64,000 nucleotides of DNA from Anopheles merus. Its lineage: Eukaryota; Arthropoda; Insecta; Diptera; Culicidae. The position numbers were made by a program, and so were the translations under genes. The stretch covers positions 20,344,927 to 20,408,926 of the forward strand of contig NC_054082.1 of NCBI RefSeq assembly GCF_017562075.2, read 5' to 3'. A model generated the notes under the pieces. The model was not told the DNA's origin, did not search any database, and saw only the letters and a list, made by a program, of their open reading frames with translations. Shown here in pieces: positions 1 through 18,543 of this stretch. Numbering within the stretch: the first letter of the stretch is position 1; the number at the start of each line of letters is the position of its first letter.

Positions 1-84
1 TTGAAAAGCTCAGCTTATTCCTTTCGAGCGGATGCTTTGCCGCAAGAGCGACGATCGGGGGTAATGAGATTAAATATCTGTCCC

Positions 85-103
85 GATGATGATGATGATG
101 ATG
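85..103. repeat. (GAT)n microsatellite
   Basis: Six perfect GAT units plus one base. It explains the run of Met residues in a spurious short open frame that starts here. Confidence 0.9.
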
Positions 104-220
104 CAAACAGATGGTTTTTTTTTGGTTGTTTTATGCTCTTATTGTAGAGTGCTATTAGGTATTAGGAATGAAGCACAAATATTTGATGTTCATTGTCATT
201 CAACAGGCACCAGTTATAAG

Positions 221-566
221 TATAGTGGAGCGCCGTTTATCCGGGTATTTATTATCCGGCTGTCCGTTTATCCGTGCAGTTGATAAATGGCAGTTCAATA
301 CAAAAGTGACATTGTGTTCTGAGAAGAATATTTGAGAAAAAATGTTATTGGCACATTGTGAGAACAAAAACCATTATATTTCATGGCAAATTTCAAACAT
401 TTCCATAAGAAAAAATGAAATTAATAAAAATTGGGTATTTTTATCAAAACATTAAAAACATGAAAAACTTGTGATTAGGAATATCTTTTGACTCATTATT
501 CATGTTTTTCACACATCAGGGCGAGGTCGAGTCCCGATGAACCCGGATAAACGACGCTCCACTTTA
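221..566. mobile_element. MITE, pogo/Tc1-mariner-like, with TTATCCG-rich termini
   Basis: Terminal inverted repeats at 224-245 and 542-563 match at 21 of 22 positions (AGTGGAGCG, then CGTTTATCCGGG after one variable base). Both ends are flanked by TA (221-222 and 565-566), the target duplication expected of Tc1/mariner/pogo elements. The first base of each repeat has diverged from what was probably CAGTGG. The left end carries two further TTATCCG-type motifs in the next 40 bp. The AT-rich interior has no transposase reading frame, so this is a non-autonomous copy. I infer the superfamily from termini and TA only. Confidence 0.7.
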
Positions 567-1390
567 TTTTTATTTATTCTTATAGAGACTTTGAGCCAAT
601 TGGAATAATTTGCCTCTTTTCCGCTGCATAATGATATGTATTTTAAATGTATAAAAAGAAACAGTCTATTGCATACTATCAGGCGTTTAGCAGCAGTGCA
701 AACCCTATCCTTTCTGTTCATTTAAAATATATTTGATTTATTGTTCTCCATTCTTCCATTTCTTCCATTGAATTCATATCACCATGCTTAAACAATTCGA
801 ACATTCGGTTTCTAATCGCGGTCATGTTCCATTTCTCACAAAATTTAGGATGATCTATTTACCATCTGCCAGGTATTCAATTCAACCACCAATCTAAGCG
901 GTCCTCGTATGATTCAATTTTGTTCCAATTACAATACAAAAAAGCATCAGAAAGCTGTTTAGTGGATGTGAGAAAAATGTGTGCAAATTTAATTAAAACT
1001 TTTCCCTTTTCATGCGAAAACGGTGCTAGCAACGGAGAAGATATTCATAACTGTCGTTACTCGCCACCGGAAACTTGTCCCGAGCAGGGTGGGAGCAGTC
1101 CAGGAAAAAAAAAGAAAAAACATTCCAAGCGTCCTCTCGCCCGGATCTCCCGAGTGGCCGCGTCTGTTTAGGCAATGTGCACCAGCAAAAGAAGGGTGTT
1201 TAAGAAATTGGGTTCGTTGCAAAAGAATGCTGACAAAAGGGTTTGCTTTGAAAACAACAGCACTGCCATCGCGCTGTTCCAAAACAAAGCAGTGCAAAGC
1301 AACCGAAATTGCAATCACAACATGCATTAGTGGCATTAGTACAAGGGTACAAGAAACGAAATCAACACTCTCAAGGCACCTCCTACCGCT
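567..1390. other. Non-coding stretch
   Basis: AT-rich to about 900, then a more balanced composition. Open frames that run from here into the CA tract at 1403 are long only because that tract lacks stops. I see no splice-site pair or known repeat. Confidence 0.5.
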
Positions 1391-5968
<4,578 letters not shown>

Positions 5969-6216
5969 TACAGGGATTTGCAAGGGATCTCATAGTTGTG
6001 AGACACTTACTTGACTCTTTATCATGGGAAGTGAACTCCATATGATGAAAATTGGACTCTATGGCACCTTTTTTGGGCAGGCTCCTTGGAAATTCCTTTT
6101 GGATTTGTCCAACAAGGGTGCTACAAAGTCCGATTCCCGTTACATTTAGCTCATTTCACGTAAGAAAGAATCAATAAAGTGTCCCACAACTATGAGAACA
6201 CCTGAAAAACCCTGTA
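5969..6216. mobile_element. TA-flanked MITE, family A, copy 1
   Basis: Starts TA-CAGGG and ends CCCTG-TA. The arms are imperfect inverted repeats: left arm CTCATAGTTGTGAGACACTT, right arm complement CTCATAGTTGTGGGACACTT. Partial pairing continues for about 70 bp (TTGACTCTTT against TTGATTCTTT). No protein is encoded. A diverged relative lies at 35065-35286 with the same arm motif and the same internal GTTGGACAAATCCAA-like core. TA duplication and short palindromic form suggest mobilisation by a Tc1/mariner transposase (inference). Confidence 0.8.
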
Positions 6217-9239
<3,023 letters not shown>

Positions 9240-9286
9240 CTAATTACTTTCTTTTTCTTTGCTTTCTTTTTTCTTTACAGGTAAGT
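9240..9286 (+). promoter_or_regulatory. Predicted recursive splice site (zero-length exon / ratchet point)
   Basis: The sequence shows, in order: CTAAT (9240-9244, matching the fly branch-site consensus), an almost pure pyrimidine tract (about 9247-9276), ACAG ending at 9280, and directly abutting it GTAAGT (9281-9286), a perfect U1 match. This juxtaposition (polypyrimidine, YAG, GTAAGT) is the established signature of recursive splicing in long Drosophila introns, where the intron is removed in steps and the exon leaves no trace in mRNA. It lies on the same strand as the exon at 28523, about 19.2 kb upstream, inside a long intron, as the model expects. Function is inferred. The alternative is an unannotated microexon or a decoy site. 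Confidence 0.7.
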
Positions 9287-9763
9287 TGCGAACGTAAGCA
9301 CAGCACGATGGAAATGGGGAACGGTTTAATCGGCTTTTGAATCTATACGAATGCGAATGAGGTTCTTGCTAAAGGACTTCACAGGATATTTTATGTAAGA
9401 ACAGCTTAATGGAGGTAAACGCCAGCAAAACAAGTAAATGAAATAATCATGCTTAAAGCATTATAGGCTTGATACTTGATAATGTCTTGTCCCAGTACCA
9501 CAGCTTAACACAAAAGGATAAAAGTAATGATTGCTTGTATGACACATTGGCTCATCGACATTGAGCATTGAGCATTGGAAGCATTGGGAACGATTCGAAT
9601 GAATATGTTATTCCTGCTTAGTTGTTTGCAAAACTAAGTCTCGGGCTGTTGATAAAAGCACTGAAGCCGCTGAATGAAGTTTAGGTCCTGCCAATCTGTT
9701 ACCAATTTAAAGCCGTTCTCTATGATTATTTGTTGGTTATAATGTTATGGTCATCTCAACACA

Positions 9764-9850
9764 GTAAGTAAGTAGTCACTGAAAGCCAACCCCACTAGTG
9801 GCACAGGCAGGCCTTGACCGACAACGGTTGTTGAGCCAAAGAAGAAGAAA
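9764..9850 (+). mobile_element. SINE200-family element, 5'-truncated copy
   Basis: Only the 3' body survives: GTCACTGAAAGCCAA, GGCAGGCCTTGACCGACAAC, GGTTGTTG, then GCCAAAGAAGAAGAAA, the GAA-type tail of the family. The tRNA-like head with its polymerase III boxes is missing. The same 3' body appears inverted at 56841-57052. Confidence 0.8.
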
Positions 9851-12800
9851 CTATATTTCAATAACGTATGTTTATTTATGATAATATGGATGATCTGTTA
9901 TTGGGGCCCTTTCTGTTTTAAGTTCGTAGGCTGAAACTTCATCCTGTCAGCTGTTTGCATTGTATCACAGTTTTCGAGCAGCTATCTAAGTGGGTATAAT
10001 ATACAGGTGGGTTTATCACAAGATGTATGAATTTGGAAAGTTGATTTTTATCGCTTCAGTTTCTGAATGAAGATTTTAAGAGTGTTTTGTGTATTCGTCA
10101 AGCCTCCAGAAAGCTTGTTTGAACAAAAGTTTACACCCATCCTGTCAAAAATTGATATTCAAATTTGGTTATAAAAACCATGCTATGAGACACCCTGGAC
10201 TACATACACTTTGATTCTGGATTTCATCACCAGATCTCTTTAATGCACCTTGGGATAAATGTAAACACCATCTTGTTTTACCATTTTTCGAGCTGGTACT
10301 TGAATCTAATTCTAGCTTTGTGACTACAATAATCTAGACTGAAAATTGCAGGCTAGTTTTATGTGTGGTTTTGTGTGACAGTGGGCTTCCAACTGTCAAA
10401 CTTAATACAAAAAACTGACTAGAATCGTGAAAGACCCCATTGGCCGCTTTTATGATTTAAGTTAGAAAGCTGAAATTTCAGATTCTGAGTGAAACAATAA
10501 ACATCATCCAGGTTGTGTTTTTGATACTCAGTAGACCCTGTTACGTCCCGTCATATTGAACAATTGTATTGGATTTGGATACTTATTGGATTCGACAAAC
10601 AAGAATGACCTCATTTGAAACTAATTTGTTTTTTAGGCTTTTCTCGACAACATATTTATACTGCAGCGGATGACGTGTGATCGTGTATGGAGTGTTGACA
10701 TGATTTCAGTTACCAACTGTCAAACTGCCAACAAACAAACAAAAACAAACATTGGATTGTGTTGAAATGGAATTTAATGGATTCAAAATGACGTTTCATT
10801 CACTGTGTTCTGGGCCAATTTCTACGGCGAACGGCATTATTCAACGATCGCGCGAGGTTTTTTCAACAGCTCAGCTGTCACAAATAATGACAGCTGTTGA
10901 AAAACATCCTGCAAGTTTTAAATAATGCTGTTCACATTGAAAACTGAACCGGAAAACAGTGGAATGTTGGTGGAAAACATTATGAGTAATACCTTTTAAA
11001 ACTCCTTCATGGATTCGAGCTTGTTGTGGTTTTTTTTTTTTGTGTATCAATAATACAAATAAATACACAGAAACAGAACAGTTTCATTTGCAAGATACAC
11101 GTACACATCAAAAGAAGCTTATTTACTTGCCATGCATACCACAAAACGGGCATGGAAGCAAATGCTGTGCAAATGATCATGCTCTTTAAAATTGGTTGCC
11201 AAATCAAACACCCAACGGTGTCCCATTCCTACCCGCCACGTTGAAATCAATTAAGCCCTTCCCGTTTCTCCCGGGCACCAATCAATGCTCCAACCCAACA
11301 TCGACGGCCTAAACGTTTCGCTCTGGGTTGGAAACATTCCGGTTTCGCTCGCGTGTGCGTGTTGCATGTCAATGAGCTGATTTGCTAAGCCACAATAAAT
11401 ATTATTCCACAATACGCCAGGGTTCGACAGGTTTTGATTGCTGCGCGGGTTCGTCCCGGGCTGCCACGCAAACCATGATCCCCATTTTCATTCACACCGC
11501 TGGAACCCCACAAAGTGGCAGAGAAGAAGAAAAAGAAGGAGAAGAAGGAAAAAACACCATCCACGAGGAAATTCAAATCACCCCACCTGTTACGGTGCCA
11601 GTGGTCCCAACCCATACGGTACGGTTTGGCAGGGACATACGCCAGCTGCCAGCCGTGTCTTCCTTCCTCGCTCCGCCTGCATGGTGTTATGTCAGGTGAG
11701 CCGGTGTTTGCCTTGCGAATGTAATTCTTTTCACTTGTTGTCGCTTTGCACAAACGAAGGTAGAACACACGAACCAGGGGCGTAGCGACGTGGAGCACAT
11801 GGTTTGCGCTTATCCAGCGGGGGTTCTGCAGCAAGAGGGAAACGGAAAAGCAAAACCCTGTACAGGCCCTGTACGCTTGGGTGGGAGCAACCGGTTGGTG
11901 TACGTTGTGCAGGTCGGACAGGCTCAAGATTCATTGCTTCTTCTGCACATTCTGCCCAAGCCGAGGCCGTCCTGGGCCATCTGCATGTTCATGCATATTA
12001 ATATCATTTACCATATCGTACCTTTGACACCTGCTGCCGTGCTCCAATCCCAGTGTCGGTGTGTGTGTGTGTTTTTTTTTGGGTTATCCACATCACCATC
12101 ATCATGATCATTACCATCATCGGGCTTATCATCGTCACCCTGCGGTGTGGCCGTCCATTGGCAATTTTTATCCACCGCTCACGGGGGGAGTTTTTTCCGG
12201 CCCAAAGCAGGACCGAAACTCCCATCAAGCCCAAAAGTCTTGCCCGAGGGGAAACGGCGTTGGCGTTCTGCCTCCCGGCCAAAGAAGGCCGGGTTTTTTT
12301 TTTGCGGGGAAAATCAAGCCGAGTGATATTAATGTTGATGTGATTTGTTCCTGCGGGTGCCACTTCGCGCCCATTGCCAATTTGCTACGGTCCCTTCCTA
12401 TTCTCCAAATGTTCACCCAAAGTGTGCAGCAGGAACGATAAGTAGCAACGGCAAAAAATCACACACAGACTCACACACCATCCCCATCAGAGTGACGTTG
12501 AGCGAGAGCACACCGGGGACTCCGGGCACGCGAGGACGACGACACGTTTGGGGACGAGTTTTTTTGTTTTTGTTTTTTTTTTTTTGCCAAGGGAAGAAAG
12601 TGGCTCGCGAGAAAGCTTTGAGTAAGTATTGAGTTAACATGGCCACTGCCAGTGTGCGGCTCCCAAGGGGAATTTCGGTTAGGTGAGAGAAAGGATAGGG
12701 TCGATCGTTTGCTGCTTGGGTGTCGGGTAATACTGTGTGGGGGGATATGCGGGCGTACGGCAGCAGTAGTCCCCGAGCGTCCATTTCCGTCCGTCCCGAG

Positions 12801-13170
12801 CGCTCGCACACCCACACACACATACACTTCCGTGGAACTTGGATGTCGTGTCGTGTGCGGGCCTGGAATAATTTGAGTTGATTTGATTTATGTTTTTCGT
12901 GTCAGTGTCATATTTAGCATTTTCAGTTGTCGTGATCTCTCTCTCTCTCTCGCGCTGTGTCCACAAAACCTCCCATCCACACAGCGCCGTGTGCCCGTCT
13001 GCGGTGCTGAGAGTGCGAATGGTGTTGCTGGTGCTGGTGTGGACACTTGTGGAAAAGTTTTGTTTCCATTTTGTCGGCTCCCCCTCGGCAGTATCAACCC
13101 GGAACCCGGGCTGGAATGTAATTAGGCGGTTTACCGACGGAGCAAAGTGGTTCGCGAGGCTGAATGGGAC
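9851..13170. other. Non-coding stretch, AT-rich first kilobase
   Basis: From 9851 to about 10900 the sequence is AT-rich and looks like old repeat-derived DNA: similar short phrases recur (CCAACTGTCAAACT near 10390 and 10715; GCTGAAA plus TTTCA contexts near 9930 and 10480), but I cannot define ends. After 11000 composition is GC-richer, with short GT and CT runs. No exon is supported. Confidence 0.4.
10858..10904. repeat. Imperfect palindrome
   Basis: TTTTTCAACAGCT and AGCTGTTGAAAAA flank a core with GTCA/TGAC, forming a hairpin of about 17 paired bases. The left arm has an extra CAGCT. It may be a short remnant of an inverted-repeat element; no target duplication is evident. Confidence 0.6.
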
Positions 13171-13177
13171 AAAGAGG

Positions 13178-13249
<72 letters not shown>

Positions 13250-13262
13250 TAGATAGAGAGAC
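13171..13262. repeat. (GA)n microsatellite
   Basis: About 90 bp of AG/GA with scattered A interruptions, ending in ATAGATAGAGAGAC. Such tracts can bind GAGA-type factors in flies, but nothing here shows a promoter. The Ser-Leu and Glu-Arg frames over it are artefacts. Confidence 0.93.
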
Positions 13263-14292
13263 AGCGCAAAGTTGTGGCATGAACGAGTGGTCCACTCGGA
13301 ACCTTCGATCTGTGCGTTTGTGTGCATGTTTAACGTGAGGATCAGTTTTTTTTTGCAGCTGTAGTGACCTCTCAACTCTCATTACCGTCCGGAGCGTTTT
13401 TGGTTTGATCCTCGCTGGCGGTGGCGGTGGCGGTGAGCGCACCGTGTGTTTGCACCGAACCGAAAGTGTGACAAGTAGTTAGGCGTCGGATAACACTAAT
13501 TTCACCCTTCATTTCCTCCACCAGCGGCGTGAAACTCCCTTCCCCATTTTGCCCTTCTTTGCCACCTCTTGAGGGCAGTGCTGGGCAGCAGCATCAGCAG
13601 CAGCAACACCGAAACCACTAATGTTCGGTACGGGCACAGTTCAAGCGCTAAGTGTTTGCGCTCTGGTGATGATGTATAATATGATTTACTCGCCACGCCT
13701 GGCACCTCCATCCGCGGCTGTTCGGTGCGCGTTTGTGTGTGTGTTTGTGTGTGAGTGAGAACTTACCAGGGGCAACTCACATGTATGGTTGCAAACCCAG
13801 GAGCGGGACGAAATGGACGTATTTCGCTTACATAATCGCTGTGGCCAGTCGACCAGCCAGCCAGCCAGCCGACCCGTCTCCCTGCTTGTGCCATTGGCGA
13901 TGGCCAATTAGGGTGAATTTTTTTCTACCCTCGCTGGCGCAAGGGTACACGAAATGGGTGGCAGTAATTGAATTTCCCGTTTTTCGGGCAAACTGGTGAT
14001 GCATATTAGCTGTATTTGGGCGTGAAATGCTTAGTTTAAGCCACCGTAATTGGTCAGCTGGGCTGTATGTGGTATATTATTTACTGCTTTTTTGCGATAT
14101 TTTCTTGAAAAACTTTGGATGGTTCCAAAATTGTATGATTTAAATTGCGTCCTCTGGGCAGCTGAATGCCGAAAACTATTTGATTGAAGACAATTTGTTG
14201 TCAAAGCTTCATATGATAATTTTTCCAATTTATTGTATTCCCTCCAATTCCTTCCAATGATTAGGGACTAGAGTAATAGAAGATGGATTGTT
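13263..14292. other. Non-coding stretch; weak exon-like pair at 13359-13432
   Basis: A T9-GCAG acceptor ends at 13358 and a GTGAGC donor starts at 13433, enclosing 74 bp open in only one frame. The phase does not lead directly into the exon at 28523, so I do not call it. CAGC units occur at about 13846-13873. Confidence 0.4.
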
Positions 14293-14504
14293 GGTATCGA
14301 AAAGCGGTCGGCAAACTTTGCGACTGAAAGAGCCAATTTCTACAAAAATGTTCGTAGAGATTCACGCGAAGAGCCAAATTGTTTAGGTAAGAGCAAAAAT
14401 GTGTGAAAGTTATATGAAATATATGAACTGTTCAGTGCCGCCGACTCGATATCAATGAGCCGTGTGCGGCTCGCGAGCCCTTCTTTGGCGCTCGCTGGTA
14501 TAGA
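14293..14504. mobile_element. hAT-like MITE remnant
   Basis: The 5' end reads AGCGGTCGGCAAACTTTG and the 3' end, complemented, AGCGAGCGCCAAAG followed by GGCTCGCGAGCC, a style typical of non-autonomous hAT elements. The flanks GGTATCGA (14293-14300) and GGTATAGA (14497-14504) agree at 7 of 8 bases, matching the 8-bp duplication hAT insertion makes. The element body (about 196 bp) encodes nothing. It stops about 40 bp before the 249-bp palindromic MITE. Confidence 0.5.
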
Positions 14505-14545
14505 ACAATTGCCAAATGATTTACCGAAAAGCGACGAACCCGCAA

Positions 14546-14794
14546 TACAGGGTTTCCCACGATTTATTGGTCAGTTCCCATGATTTTTTGGTGCGTTCCC
14601 ACGATTTTTTGGTCGTATCCCATAGATTTTTGGTTCGTTCCCATAATTTATTGGTATTTTCCGATTGGATATCAATACAATTGGACCAAAAAATTCTGGG
14701 AAACGACCAAAAAATCGTGGGAACGCACCAACAAAATATGGGAACCCACCAAAAATTGATGGGAACCGACCAATAAATCGTGGGAAACCCTGTA
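14546..14794. mobile_element. 249-bp palindromic TA-MITE built of 21-bp units, copy 1
   Basis: Begins TA-CAGGGTTTCCC and ends GGGAAACCCTG-TA, with TA duplications. The first 25 bp of each end are perfect inverted repeats. Each arm is five tandem 21-bp units of the general form GGT, 4 variable bases, TCCCA, variable, ATTTTTT; the outermost unit starts CAGGG instead of GGT. The centre is AT-rich around GATATC. A copy 27.7 kb downstream (42284-42532) has the same length and differs at one position by my eye. There is no protein. If transcribed as intron it would fold into a hairpin of more than 100 bp. Confidence 0.9.
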
Positions 14795-17351
14795 AATGCA
14801 TCATACAATTACTTCCAAATTTGACTTTAAAAGTTTCCAAAAGAGATATAGCTGAGATGTTTGTGTCCGGTACTGTTGCGCATCACTGTTGTATGCATTG
14901 TGTTCAGCAATACAAGGAATACCGTCTAAACTTGAATACCTTTATTATGAACAATGTTCAATTTACTTTTTCCACTGCCTTAAAAATTTGTTACACTGTG
15001 GCTCTCAATGCTGCGCGTCTCCTACACACGAACCACGCTTCAAGGGAAGGAAAATAAGTTTTCCTATTTTATCTTGCAAACAAAGTGCAAACATTCGGCA
15101 AATAAAAACGATTCAATTTGTGCAAAAGTTGTGTTGTTTGTTTGCCCCTCCAAGTGCAAAAAAAAAGAAATAGGCCGACAAGTGCTTCCACTCCTCTAGA
15201 GGAAGGGGCATCGGCTGTTGATTCAGCGTCGCTTTCAGCGTCGAACGTCAAGCGGGCTTTTGGAGGAGAGGACAAAAATCGATTCCCACTATCATCACCG
15301 TTGCTATTAAGTGAAGGCACATTTTTTCGGGGCTAGCATTAACTGCCTTGAAGTCAGTTCTATCGATTCATAAACATCGTCTTCCAATGGTATTACTGTG
15401 CAAATGTGGGGGAGCAAGTAACAGCAAGAAGCAATAGAGGAAAAAAACAAAACCAACGCACAATAAAATACACTACAATCTACGCTGTTTGGCAGGCTTG
15501 GAACTCGGGGGGAGGAAAAGTTCCGATTGGAAAAAGGAGCAAAAGGAGCCTCCAACAAACGCCAATGGAAAGCCAAAAAAGTTCCACCCAACGTTCGCCC
15601 AATATGCTTAAAATAAGTTTTGTTTGGCCTTTTCGGTTGGTTCCCTTTACCCACGCGCCCGCTGGATCGGTGTGCTGGCTTTGGTTGGTTTGTCTTGAAG
15701 TTTGCCGCTTCAGGAACTGCTAACATGAATGCGTGTAGGTGTCATTCGCTTCTGTTGCCTGGTTTGGAGTGAAAGGGAGGTGGATCCAGCCAGGTGGCGT
15801 TTCACCCGGGCATACCCGGGGGTAAAGTTCGCCCATCCTTAATGACACTGGCTACACTTGCTAAACAACCGAAAAACCTCATCGTTTGCGGTATTACGAG
15901 TTTTATTCCGTGCTGTGTGGAGTGCGAGTGAAAAGAGGGCAACGGAGGCAGAGCGGGTTGCGATTGGAACTTTTTTCTTCCCGCAAAAAAAAACCGATGC
16001 GCACAGTTACGTGAAGCATGGGCGCTTGTTATTATTGCTGTTTGTGGTTAGATTGTTAACAAGAGCGTATGCCGTAAGCCGACTGAGGATAGGCGGGCGG
16101 GGAGAAAAGTGGGATTTCAAATCAACCAAGAACGCAAGAAAGGTACAATTGTCATCGCAAACGAACGCTCGCAGGGTTGACGGAGGACAGCAAGGAGACG
16201 ACAACGACGACGACGACAGGCATGTACGATGTACGATCCGGCTTCAAGTTTGCTCAAGCGTAGGTTTTACCGCGAGCGATGAGTATAACCGAACGCGGTA
16301 GCGAACGGGTTGCACCATGCGCGTCAAGGGGGAAATCAATAACGCCAACAGCTTTATACTAGCAGCTGGCTGCCTTTTCGAAGCGGAAAAGGGTTTGAAA
16401 GCGCCCTCGTCACGAGCGATGCTCTGCTCCATCCAGTCCCGCGCACTGATTGGATGTGGGAAGTGCGGTTTGCGTTTCAGTTAGGAGACGTTGAGGGTCG
16501 ACGTTGACGCGTTTGCTACACGGTCGGGATCGGTATGCCGGTTTGTCACGTCAATATATTCCACTGCCGTAGCCATGTCTAGCGAAATCGTCATGAATCA
16601 TTCAAATTATGCTTCCGATCGAATTCCTGTAAACAATCAGCGAACGATTAAAGAGCACATTCCGTGAAAACACACACGCAACAGCTGCTTGGGTTGGTTG
16701 CTTGCTGCTCGCAATAAACATTCTTGTTAACAGAGAGTTTTGGTTTATGAAACAGTGCTTAAATTCTTCGAAAAAATAGCACAGCGCGTGCCGCAATGTG
16801 GAATGATGAGCAGTAAAAGTGTTTTATGGTGCAAAATTATTCATCTCCAAACTCAACACACCGTGCATTTGGGTAAAGAAAGACCCTCCTCATAAATATT
16901 GCGCAGTTTGTAGATAATCATATCGCAAACGGCACTACCTGCTCGTCTTCTACGCGTTGACACTGCTGCCAGGACTTCGGCGCAAGCGATGGGTTTAAAA
17001 ACAAACGGCCCGCTTATAGACACATCGGTCTGCTGACTGCAAGCGCGCATAAAAGTGACTGCCAGACCGCGTCGACCAACTGAGCGGAGCGGTAGTTTGC
17101 ATGTTTCTCATTTTAGTTTCATTGGCAAGCTCTACCTGCGTAACGGCACACTGCAAAACCCGCCATCAACCTGTGGAGGAAGTTTATTTCTAGCTCATCA
17201 GAACAGACCGCTTGCCGCACAGACTGGATGAGCGACAAGGCGTCTCCATCGGTGCACGAGGGCGAAAAGCGAGGACGTCGCCCCTTGTTTGTGTGGCATG
17301 TTCAGTTTGTACGGACTCGTTGGATGGTTTGTTCCAGCGTGCATGTACGTG

Positions 17352-17386
17352 GGTGTGTGTGCGTGTGTGTGTGTGTGTGTGTGTGA
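17352..17386. repeat. (GT)n microsatellite
   Basis: Interrupted GT run of about 35 bp with one GC dinucleotide near its start. Confidence 0.85.
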
Positions 17387-17937
17387 TGGTGTGCTTCTGC
17401 TTGACAAGGCGCTGAAGAAAACTTTAGCTTGACGCTTCGGCTTTCCTTTCGAGGGCGTACAAATAAAATCGAATGATAACGAGCAGACGGTTTCTTCCTC
17501 CTCTCCATACTCTTCCCTTCCTCCATTTTTTTCCGCTCAAGGTTAGCACTGGATGCAATGGATAGTGGTTCTTACCGGAGCGGCAAAATCACGGTACAGG
17601 GGTGGAGAAAACACACATACAGAAGCAAACAAGCAAGAGCACATGGGGAGATGTTATATTTGCCCATATCTTTCTACTCCACCACCACCACCGAGCCCCG
17701 ACACCTGCAAGGCAAGCTTAAAATGGAGCGAAAAAGGAAGGAGGGAAGGGAGGGTGCTGAGGCATTTTGCTAAATAAAGCATGCACAATACGACCGAGCG
17801 CACGAGGATGCATTAAATTATCTATGGATTTTTGCATACGCTTCCGCCATTCCCGGCATTCCCGGAGTGCATGTGTGTGACTGCTCCTGTGCGGCAAAGG
17901 GGTACCTATTTCGAGCGAGTCTATTTGTGCGAGTAAG

Positions 17938-17964
17938 ACACACACACACACACACACACACACA
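17938..17964. repeat. (CA)13 microsatellite
   Basis: Perfect CA run of about 26 bp followed by TGCACA. Confidence 0.9.
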
Positions 17965-18480
17965 TGCACATCCGTCCCAGTTTTGACTGCTAATGGAAGA
18001 AAGTTGTCGTGCATGGTCGTGGTTTCAGATCGAGTTCCTGCCAGAAATTTCGCATTTTCCCAGATGATAAAGTGTTGAAAAGCTGGCTGGACGGACGAAA
18101 AAGATTTCACAAAAAAAACAATAGCAACAAGAAGTGTGTGTTATAGTTCCTCACCAATACTCCTGCTGTTGTCTCGTGAGACATCTTTAGTGTGTTATTT
18201 CCCGACGTGCAGCTTAACTAATAAATTTTTCCACCCAATTTTGCGGAAGAAACAGCCTTTTTGCTTTGCTTCTAAAGCGCACCAATATGTTGTCATTCGC
18301 ACGCACAGGATTCATCCCATGCCCATGCATTGGCCGGCCAGATTAGCAATGATTGGCGTGAAGCCGAACGGAATGGTTTTAATCGCCACACTTACAAAAC
18401 TGGGATGATGGCGCTCGTTGGCAAATGGTCGCTGTTTCTTCATCCCCTGATAAGAGTAAGCAAAAGAGGAAGAAAGAGAT

Positions 18481-18484
18481 AGAA

Positions 18485-18541
<57 letters not shown>
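18481..18541. repeat. (GA)n microsatellite
   Basis: Impure purine tract (AGAAAGAGAC) leading into about 23 perfect AG units. Confidence 0.92.

Positions 18542-18543
<2 letters not shown>

Noticed and set aside
11660..11700. GTCAG-GTGAGC juxtaposition as another recursive site
   Set aside because: The preceding tract is broken by purines (GCATGGTGTTATG) and the donor half is weak, unlike 9280/9281.
12274..12303. CCCGGCC-AAAGAA-GGCCGGG hairpin followed by ten T, like a bacterial terminator
   Set aside because: The context is a eukaryotic intron with no upstream bacterial gene; a 7-bp stem plus T run is expected by chance in 64 kb.
17500..17552. Strong pyrimidine tract followed by CAAG-GTTAGC
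   Set aside because: AAG is a rare acceptor, and GTTAGC a poor donor; no coding frame of interest follows.
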